From Opitutaceae bacterium UBA4094 (GTDB lineage Bacteria > Verrucomicrobiota > Verrucomicrobiia > Opitutales > Opitutaceae): 7,875 nucleotides of DNA. The position numbers and the translations under genes were made by a program. Below, in pieces: positions 1 through 5,270 of this stretch (position 1 is its first letter; each line of letters opens with the position of its first letter). The stretch is taken from contig DFYA01000325.1 of assembly GCA_002382525.1 (NCBI GenBank), positions 5,462 to 13,336 of the forward strand. The letters run 5' to 3'. The notes beneath the pieces were generated by a model, which saw only the letters and a program-made list of their open reading frames with translations, had not been told where the DNA came from and made no database searches.

Positions 1-729
1 GCGGGCGAATTGGAGGCGCAGGTGAAGGAGCGCACGGCAAAGTTGCAGGAAACGGTCGGAGAGCTGGAGGCGTTCTCCTATAGCATCTCGCATGATTTGC
101 GCGGGCCGTTGCGCGTGATGCAGAGTTTCGCGGAGGCGTTGCGCGAGGACTGTGGCGAGGCGGTGGGCGTGGCGGGGCAGGATTATATCCGACGGATTGT
201 GAATGCGGCGGTGCGCATGGACCGGATCATCCAGGATCTGCTGGGCTACAGTCGAATCGCGCGGACCGAGCTGGTGCTGGAACGCGTGGAGTTGGGCGAT
301 TTTGTGCGCGGCCTGCTGGACGGGTATCCGGCGTTCCACGATCACAAGGCGGACATCTTGATCGAGGGCCGGTTGCCGGCGGTGATGTCCAATCCGGCGG
401 CCTTGACCCAGTGTTTGGCCAATTTGATTGGCAACGGACTGAAGTTCGTAGCGAGGGGAGAACGCCCGGTAATTCGCATCTCTGCGCGAGTGGAAAATGC
501 GAGGGCGTTTGTCTCGGTCGCGGATAGCGGCATCGGCATCCCGGAGCGGGCGCACGAATTGATTTTTAAAACCTTTTATCGACACGAACCGGGATATGAA
601 GGGACGGGCATCGGGCTTTCGATCGTGCGCAAGGCGGTCGAGCGACTCGGCGGTCGTATCACGGTGGACTCGATGCCGGGACGGGGCACCACCTTCACCT
701 TTGATCTTCCCTTGGCCGAAAAATCATGA
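1..729 (+). CDS. Sensor histidine kinase, C-terminal part (5' truncated by the window edge)
   Basis: The frame is open from base 1, so the true start and the sensory N-terminus lie outside the window; 242 residues are visible. They begin with a coiled-coil-like linker (KERTAKLQETVGELEAF) of the sort that follows PAS or GAF domains. A HisKA domain follows, with the phospho-acceptor His at visible residue 31 in SISHDLRGPLR. The HATPase_c domain covers about 130-238: N box NLIGNGLKF (141-149), G1 box DSGIGIPE (175-182), and G2 box GTGIGLSIV (201-209). All residues needed for autophosphorylation are present. The H-box style and the GYEGTGIGLSIVRKAVERLGG stretch resemble phytochrome-type and PAS-type hybrid-lacking kinases. 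The stop overlaps the start of the response regulator gene by four bases, so the two are almost certainly cognate and translationally coupled. The input signal cannot be inferred. No transmembrane segment is visible in this part. Confidence 0.93.
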   Translation, partial: AGELEAQVKERTAKLQETVGELEAFSYSISHDLRGPLRVMQSFAEALREDCGEAVGVAGQDYIRRIVNAAVRMDRIIQDLLGYSRIARTELVLERVELGDFVRGLLDGYPAFHDHKADILIEGRLPAVMSNPAALTQCLANLIGNGLKFVARGERPVIRISARVENARAFVSVADSGIGIPERAHELIFKTFYRHEPGYEGTGIGLSIVRKAVERLGGRITVDSMPGRGTTFTFDLPLAEKS

Positions 730-1208
730 ACGACGAGCGACAGGTGATCCTCTACGCCGATGATTCCGAAGACGACGTGTTGTTGATGCATCGTGTGCTC
801 GAAGACGTGGGTTTTACGGGCGAGCTGCAAGTGCTGCCGCACGGCCTGGATGTGATCGATTATCTGAGCGGGAGCGGTCATTACGCGGACCGCACGCTGT
901 ATCCGCTGCCCAACCTGGTTTTGTTGGATATCAAGATGCCCCGGGTGGACGGGCTTGAAGTGCTAAAATGGATACGCCGCGACGAGGCGTTGCGAACGAC
1001 GCCGGTCCTGATGCTGAGCGCGTCGAGGCAGGCGTGCGACGTGGCCGAGGCTTACGCGGCAAAAGCCGATGCCTATCTGGTGAAGCCGGTGGAGATGACG
1101 GCGTTTCGTGCGCTGGTGACGGCGGTGACAACCTTGTGTGGACGCAGCGCCGGCACGATCGATCCGCTGGTGATCCCGGGAAGCGTGCCTGCGCCGAGCC
1201 GTGACTAA
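726..1208 (+). CDS. Single-domain response regulator, Rcp1-like
   Basis: A 160-residue CheY-like receiver that should accept phosphate from the kinase encoded just upstream. Visible receiver residues are the acidic pocket Asp12-Asp13 (ADDSEDD), the phospho-acceptor Asp68 in LVLLDIKMP, the switch Ser98 in LMLSAS, and Lys120 in YLVKPVE. The segment YLSGSGHYADRTLYPLPNL between beta-2 and beta-3 and the DGLEVLKWIRRDEALRTTPV stretch are typical of the Rcp1 group, which partners phytochrome-like kinases. No DNA-binding or enzymatic output domain follows. After the receiver fold there is only a tail of about 25-30 residues (GRSAGTIDPLVIPGSVPAPS) that I do not recognise. It probably works by protein-protein contact or as a phosphorelay step. 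The ATG lies inside the ATGA overlap with the kinase stop, and no clear Shine-Dalgarno precedes it, consistent with coupling. The target process is unknown. Confidence 0.93.
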   Translation: MNDERQVILYADDSEDDVLLMHRVLEDVGFTGELQVLPHGLDVIDYLSGSGHYADRTLYPLPNLVLLDIKMPRVDGLEVLKWIRRDEALRTTPVLMLSASRQACDVAEAYAAKADAYLVKPVEMTAFRALVTAVTTLCGRSAGTIDPLVIPGSVPAPSRD

Positions 1209-1243
1209 ACGGGTCTGCGCGGGCCGGGCGAAATCCCCGCGAC

Positions 1244-1330
1244 GCCGGGCTCAACGAGCCCGGCTGCGACAATCGTGAATGGAGGCGACGCGACGGGTCG
1301 CGTCGTCCCAGAGCGGCGAGGGCTCGCCGC
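1244..1330. repeat. Cluster of three palindromes between convergent genes
   Basis: Three near-perfect hairpins lie in a row: GCCGGGCTC (1244-1252)/GAGCCCGGC (1256-1264) with a 3-nt loop; CGACGCGAC (1286-1294)/GTCGCGTCG (1297-1305) with 2 nt between; and GCGGCGAG (1313-1320)/CTCGCCGC (1323-1330) with 2 nt between. A weaker one, CGCGGG (1218-1223)/CCCGCG (1236-1241), precedes them. The segment fills most of the gap between the response regulator stop and the stop of the oppositely oriented PL22 gene, so it may end transcription from both sides. None of the stems is followed by a T-run, so they do not match simple intrinsic terminators. The GC palindromes with short loops resemble REP-like extragenic repeats. 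Which of these roles applies cannot be decided from one copy. Confidence 0.6.
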
Positions 1331-1350
1331 ACTCCAAAACGAGGGGCGGA

Positions 1351-2490
1351 TCAGGCGGTGCGGGCGATGAGGTCGGCGACAGACACAAGGGCGACGTCGA
1401 CGCGGTCGTGGACAGTCGTGGTGTAACAGATATAGCGGTCGCCGAGGCAGAATTGCGGGTGCGGGTGCAGGTGGGCGCAGCGCGTGAGGTGCGGGGCGAG
1501 CGGACCGCGGTTGACGATCTCGACTTCCTTGCCCGTCACGGTGTCACGGAAGAGCACGTGACAGTCGGGCGTGCCGGGGGTGTCCATGCGGTCGGCCACC
1601 AAGTAACGGCCAGTCCGATCCGAATGCGCATGGGCCAAGGCGGCGGGCCAGAGGAGCGTTTCTTCACGGGTGGCGAGGTCGACTTTTTTGACGCCGACGC
1701 CGTAGTGCAGATACCAGACGTGCCGGCCGTCGGCGGACCACCATTCGTGGCCGCTGTGGGTGACGGGTTCGCGGAGCAGGGGCTGGGCTTTTTCACCGCG
1801 GCGGATAGTCCAGATACGATGATAGGGGCGTTGTCCGTCGAACGGTTCGAGGTGGCCGTGGTCCTGCCAGTATTCGTGGGCGAAGAGCTGGAGGTCGGGA
1901 TCGGTCGGGCTGAAGAGACCGTGGTCGAGGTAGAGTCCCTCGAACTTTTGCCAGAGTTTGAAGGGGGAACCGTCGAGTGGGAGTTCGCCGATGTAACAAA
2001 CGGGCGTGCCGTCGCGGAGGATGAAGCGCGCATCGATATTGAGGGCGCGGCGATCGGCAGAAAACGTCGGGTGAGTGACGAGCAGGGCGAGGCGGCCGAC
2101 GACGAGTTCGGCGGGGAAGCGGCCCACGTGCACGGCGCGGTCGGTGGCGAGGGGACCGCGTTTCCAGATGTCGAGATGGTTGCTCCAGTAGATGTCGCCG
2201 GTGGTCGGGTCCACCATCGTGGATTCGGCCGGGAATTGGGTTTCCGGATACACGCGGACTTCGTTGGTTTCGAGGTCGGCGACGCCGAGGACTTGGGTCG
2301 TGTGGAGCCCGCCGGCGGGCGGGTGGCCGCAGCGCAACCACAGGAAGCGTCCGTCCTCCGAGAAGCTCGGGTGCGTGTAGTAGAACGATTGCTGCACGGG
2401 GGCGGCGCGTTCGGTGAGGACGAGGCTGACGACGCCGTTGACCGGGTGGGTCCACGGAGTGAAGAGCGGAGAGGATTCAGGGGAGCGCAT
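1351..2490 (-). CDS. Oligogalacturonate lyase-like seven-bladed propeller protein (PL22)
   Basis: 379 residues, close to the roughly 388 of enterobacterial Ogl. Characterised PL22 enzymes split digalacturonate and its unsaturated form by beta-elimination in the cytoplasm, late in pectin breakdown. No signal peptide is visible (MRSPESSPLFTPW). Repeated blade motifs such as HPSFSEDGRFLWL, THPTFSADRRALN and WWSADGRHVWYL mark a beta-propeller. Set against my memory of Dickeya/Yersinia Ogl, HRIWTI gives Arg225 (the catalytic Arg217), SGHEWW gives His248 (the base His242), LAHAHS gives His287 (metal ligand), and LHPHPQF gives His342 and His344 (metal ligands). The fourth ligand, a Gln three residues before the first of these histidines, aligns with Ala339. 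WQKFEGLY also matches the family. The start is the first ATG in frame; no Shine-Dalgarno is evident. It is the last gene of the minus-strand block. It might act on another uronic-acid oligomer. Confidence 0.82.
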   Translation of the reverse strand: MRSPESSPLFTPWTHPVNGVVSLVLTERAAPVQQSFYYTHPSFSEDGRFLWLRCGHPPAGGLHTTQVLGVADLETNEVRVYPETQFPAESTMVDPTTGDIYWSNHLDIWKRGPLATDRAVHVGRFPAELVVGRLALLVTHPTFSADRRALNIDARFILRDGTPVCYIGELPLDGSPFKLWQKFEGLYLDHGLFSPTDPDLQLFAHEYWQDHGHLEPFDGQRPYHRIWTIRRGEKAQPLLREPVTHSGHEWWSADGRHVWYLHYGVGVKKVDLATREETLLWPAALAHAHSDRTGRYLVADRMDTPGTPDCHVLFRDTVTGKEVEIVNRGPLAPHLTRCAHLHPHPQFCLGDRYICYTTTVHDRVDVALVSVADLIARTA

Positions 2491-2545
2491 GGGCGGCGGG
2501 TTGCTGGGTGCGAGTTGCTAGCACGCGGAGGGACGGAGGGCGGAG

Positions 2546-2578
2546 CTTTTAAAACGAAACAGACGAAATAAATGAAAG
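2546..2578 (-). promoter_or_regulatory. AT-rich island upstream of the PL22 gene, possible promoter
   Basis: A 33-bp AT-rich patch stands out in otherwise very GC-rich sequence, about 56 bp before the PL22 start. Read on the minus strand it contains TTTAAA about 17 bp after TTCATT, a poor match to a sigma-70 -10/-35 pair. The composition and position fit a promoter; the motif match alone does not prove it. The rest of the 2491-2688 spacer shows only the hairpin at 2630-2661. Confidence 0.25.
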
Positions 2579-2629
2579 GCGGAGGCGGGGAGGGACGGAT
2601 CGGCGGAAACGGGAGATGGGGCAGAGGTG

Positions 2630-2661
2630 CTCGGCCGACGCCGGCGAGGGCGCCGGCCGAG
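2630..2661 (-). terminator. Strong imperfect hairpin after the GH5 gene, possible terminator
   Basis: Arms 2630-2642 (CTCGGCCGACGCC) and 2649-2661 (GGCGCCGGCCGAG) pair over 13 positions with one mismatch and a 6-nt loop. The hairpin begins 27 nt past the GH5 stop codon on the minus strand. There is no T-tract after it, so if it stops transcription it may need Rho, or it may instead protect the 3' end of the GH5 message. It suggests that the PL22 gene is at least partly transcribed on its own. Confidence 0.4.
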
Positions 2662-2688
2662 AGATGCGAAACGCGGGCGGGCTCGGGA

Positions 2689-5163
2689 TCAGTTGTAGTT
2701 TTCGAGGACGGTCATCTGCGGCTTGTCGGTGGTGTAGTTGTTGGTGGGTTCGCAGCTGAGCGGGTAGGTGCCCCACCACGGGCCACCGGCCCAATAGGTG
2801 CCGCTGACCCCGTTGGCGTCGAGGTAGGCGAGGAAGTTGTCGAGCACGGTGAGCCAGCGGGAGTCGTTGCCGGGAACGCCATACTCGCCGAGGAAGCCTT
2901 TGGCTCCGCGTTCTTGGAGCCACTCGACAAACTCGGTGACGCGATCCACGCCGACCATGGGGTAGGCGCCTTCGCCGTCGTAGGTGTTGTTGTATTGGCC
3001 GGTGTTGTTGGCGTCGAAGTAGCAATGGGCTTCGTAAATGAGACGGCCGACGGGGTCCTTGATGTCGAGGTTCGGGTTCTTGGCGCGCCAACCGTGGGCG
3101 TTGCTGTAGTGGTCGCCGCCGACGATGACGTAGGTGCCGAGGTCCACGGTGCGGATGGCGTCCACCGCGGTTTGGGCGATGACGGGCCAGGTGCCGTTGG
3201 TGCCGTGGGGTTCGTTCATGATGCCGTAGCCGTAGATGGTGGAGTTGCCCTTGTAGTGGTCGGCGAGCAGACGCCAGACCTCGCCGAAGTGGGCGAGGGT
3301 GACGGGGCCGGTGCCGATGAGGTAGCCGTCGTGATTGGAGCCGGGGACCCAGCGGGCGTAGTTGTGCATGTCGAGGATGACCTTCATGCCGTTGGCGGCG
3401 GCGTAGCCGACCACGGTGTCCATGCGGGTGAGCTCGGCGGCGTTGAGCACGCCGCTGCCGAGGGAGGTCTGCATGCGTTCCCAGCGGAAGGGGATGCGGA
3501 TGAGGTTGAGGCCTTTCTGGTGGTAGTAGTTGAACGAGGCGGCGGACGGGTAGATCCACTGGTGGTTGGGAGCGCCGGGGAAGTTGGCTTTATCGCGGGA
3601 TTCGGCGCCGGCGAGGTTGACGCCGAACATGTGGGCGGGGCCGGTGGTGTCGGGCGTGTAGATGCCGACGAGACCGGACGCGGAGCCGGAGGGGAATTGC
3701 AGCGGGTGGGCGGCGTTGAGCGTGGAGTAACGGTGGAAACCGGCGGCCTTGGGGGAGCCGGCCACCGAGAAGCTCGTGAAGTAGGCGGGTTGGTCGAGGT
3801 GGACGGTGGCGGTGGACCCGACGGTGAAAGCGCCCTGCGTGGAGAAGGTTCCCTCGAAGCGGAGCGAACCGGAGGCATGGTTGAGGTTACCCGTATAACC
3901 GGAGCCGTTGACGAGGCTGAGGTAGAACGCGCCGCCGTCCTGGGTTTGCAAGGTGCCGGAGCCGGTGAGGTATTCGATGTCGAAACCAAGGCTGCGACCG
4001 GCGGTGGCGGAGAGCTTGGTGGTGCCGGCGAAGATCTCCCAGTCGCCCATGGCGAGGTTTTGGCGGATGGTGCCGATGCCGTTGGCGATGGTGGGCGTGC
4101 CGGAGGTGACGAGCACGGGGATCGTGCTGACGGCACCGGCGGGGGTGCGAACGGTGAGCTTGGTGGTGTTGGCAAGGGTGAGCGATCCGCCGCCGAACGT
4201 GGAGGCGGCGTTGAGGGTGCGGAGTTCGCCGCCGGCGACCTGGCTGACGTAGTCGTCGAAGATGTTAATCGACGGCGGGGCGACTCCGGAGTTGTTGGGC
4301 TGGGAGTTCCAGTTGGAGAGGAAGGCCTCGGTCCAGTTCTGGCTGCCGCTTTGTTTGGTGGTGAGATACCACGTCTGCGAGGTGCGCACGGTGACGGAGC
4401 CGGTGCCGACGAAGCCGAGGTCGTTGGCGCTGTAGGTTCCGGGTGGATACGTCGTGGCGCCGACGGTGAGGCCGGTGAAGGTGACGGCGTGGTCGAGGGT
4501 AACGTCGCCGGGTTGGTCGACGACGAGCGCGCCGGCCGAGGAGACGGCGTTCATGAACTCCAGGCGTCCGCTGGCGAGCGTGATCGTGCCGAGGTAGTCG
4601 TGGGCGTCGGCTACGGTGAGCTTGAGCAGGGCGGTCGCGGAGCCGGCGGTGAGGTGGAAGTTGCCGGAGCCGGTGAGCGTGCCGATCGTGAGGGGGAAGA
4701 GGGCGCTCGCGTGGGTGTGGTTGACGATGCCGGTGGTGCCGGAGGCGTTGTGCCAGGCGGTGACGGCGAGGTTGCTGTGGGTGTTGCCGCTGGAGACCTT
4801 GGCCGCGCCGAGGGTCACGAGGTTCGGGACGGTGGCGGTGGACGTCCAACTGCGCACCACGAGGCTGTGCGTCGCGGGACCGACGGTGAGGGATTTACCG
4901 CCGAAGGTGGATGTGCCGGAGGGCGTGCGGAGGAACCAGGCGGTGGTGTTGGCGACGTAGTCGTCGGTCGAGGAGATGGCGGTGGGCGAGACGCCCCCGG
5001 AGGTTCTCCAGTGGGACAGCACGGTCCAGTCGCCGGAGCCGTTGTGATTGGTTTTTTGGAGGTAGGTCTCGGCGGCGGCGGGCAGCGCGAGCACGAGGGC
5101 GGCGAGCGAGAGAACGCCGGTAAGGAACCGGCGGCGGGGTTGGGGTATTTGGGGTATGTTCAT
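2689..5163 (-). CDS. Secreted GH5 (subfamily-5-like) endo-beta-1,4-glucanase with two tandem N-terminal repeat modules
   Basis: 824 residues, expected to cut beta-1,4-glucan outside the cytoplasm. Residues 1-31 are a signal peptide: PRRRFLTG, a hydrophobic core, then LPAAA before Glu32. Residues about 32-262 and 263-503 are two copies of one module, aligned by DWTVLSHW/NWTEAFLSNW, DDYV/DDYV, STFGGKSLTV/STFGGGSLTL and LTGSGNF/LTGSGTL. The composition is Ser/Thr/Gly-rich and probably all-beta. The GH5 barrel covers about 511-824 with the conserved set visible: Arg556 (IRIPFRWER), His600 (DMHNYARW), Asn650 and acid/base Glu651 (GIMNEPHG), His713 and Tyr715 (EAHCYFD), nucleophile Glu760 (GFLGEYG), and Trp791 (GTYWAGG). 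DMHNYARW and YGIMNEPHGTN resemble Trichoderma EGII-type GH5_5. The protein ends right after the barrel, with no C-terminal anchor and no recognised CBM. The ATG is preceded by AAGGA about 12 nt upstream. Catalytic call is firm; the substrate (cellulose, mixed-linkage glucan or other beta-glucan) is inferred. Confidence 0.9.
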   Translation of the reverse strand: MNIPQIPQPRRRFLTGVLSLAALVLALPAAAETYLQKTNHNGSGDWTVLSHWRTSGGVSPTAISSTDDYVANTTAWFLRTPSGTSTFGGKSLTVGPATHSLVVRSWTSTATVPNLVTLGAAKVSSGNTHSNLAVTAWHNASGTTGIVNHTHASALFPLTIGTLTGSGNFHLTAGSATALLKLTVADAHDYLGTITLASGRLEFMNAVSSAGALVVDQPGDVTLDHAVTFTGLTVGATTYPPGTYSANDLGFVGTGSVTVRTSQTWYLTTKQSGSQNWTEAFLSNWNSQPNNSGVAPPSINIFDDYVSQVAGGELRTLNAASTFGGGSLTLANTTKLTVRTPAGAVSTIPVLVTSGTPTIANGIGTIRQNLAMGDWEIFAGTTKLSATAGRSLGFDIEYLTGSGTLQTQDGGAFYLSLVNGSGYTGNLNHASGSLRFEGTFSTQGAFTVGSTATVHLDQPAYFTSFSVAGSPKAAGFHRYSTLNAAHPLQFPSGSASGLVGIYTPDTTGPAHMFGVNLAGAESRDKANFPGAPNHQWIYPSAASFNYYHQKGLNLIRIPFRWERMQTSLGSGVLNAAELTRMDTVVGYAAANGMKVILDMHNYARWVPGSNHDGYLIGTGPVTLAHFGEVWRLLADHYKGNSTIYGYGIMNEPHGTNGTWPVIAQTAVDAIRTVDLGTYVIVGGDHYSNAHGWRAKNPNLDIKDPVGRLIYEAHCYFDANNTGQYNNTYDGEGAYPMVGVDRVTEFVEWLQERGAKGFLGEYGVPGNDSRWLTVLDNFLAYLDANGVSGTYWAGGPWWGTYPLSCEPTNNYTTDKPQMTVLENYN

Positions 5164-5194
5164 GGTTTTGGGTTTTCCTTTTGGGGGAAAGGGG
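5164..5194 (-). promoter_or_regulatory. GH5 ribosome-binding region with a small hairpin
   Basis: On the minus strand the leader contains AAAAGGAAAA, with AAGGA about 12 nt before the ATG. It is the clearest Shine-Dalgarno-like site in the window. CCTTT and AAAGG (plus-strand 5177-5181 and 5188-5192) can pair over 5 bp around a 6-nt C-rich loop, placing part of the AAGGA in the stem. The pairing is short, so regulation by it is only a possibility. The remaining spacer to 5270 shows nothing I can name. Confidence 0.35.
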
Positions 5195-5270
5195 GGCGTC
5201 GGCGGGCGACAAAGCAGTGGCTGACGGGCCGAGGGGGCGGCGCGGAAGCAAAGAGCGGGGCAGGTGGGAC

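Noticed and set aside
931..1332. A 133-codon minus-strand frame across the response regulator end and the palindromes.
   Set aside because: Arg/Ser/Pro-rich shadow with no motif, overlapping a well-supported receiver gene and the inverted repeats.
1279..2571. A 430-codon plus-strand open frame opposite the PL22 gene.
   Set aside because: It starts inside the palindrome cluster, has low-complexity composition and no recognisable domain. The PL22 frame matches its family throughout.
1314..2651. A shared 10-mer, CGGCGAGGGC, at 1314-1323 and 2642-2651, both in hairpins.
   Set aside because: Flanks differ at once and a GC-rich 10-mer can recur by chance, so it is not evidence that the two hairpins are the same element.
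2549..4849. Arg/Pro/His-rich minus-strand frames overlapping the GH5 gene (2549-3559, 3384-4175, 4265-4849).
   Set aside because: Out-of-frame reading of GC-rich codons; no domains and fully inside the real gene.
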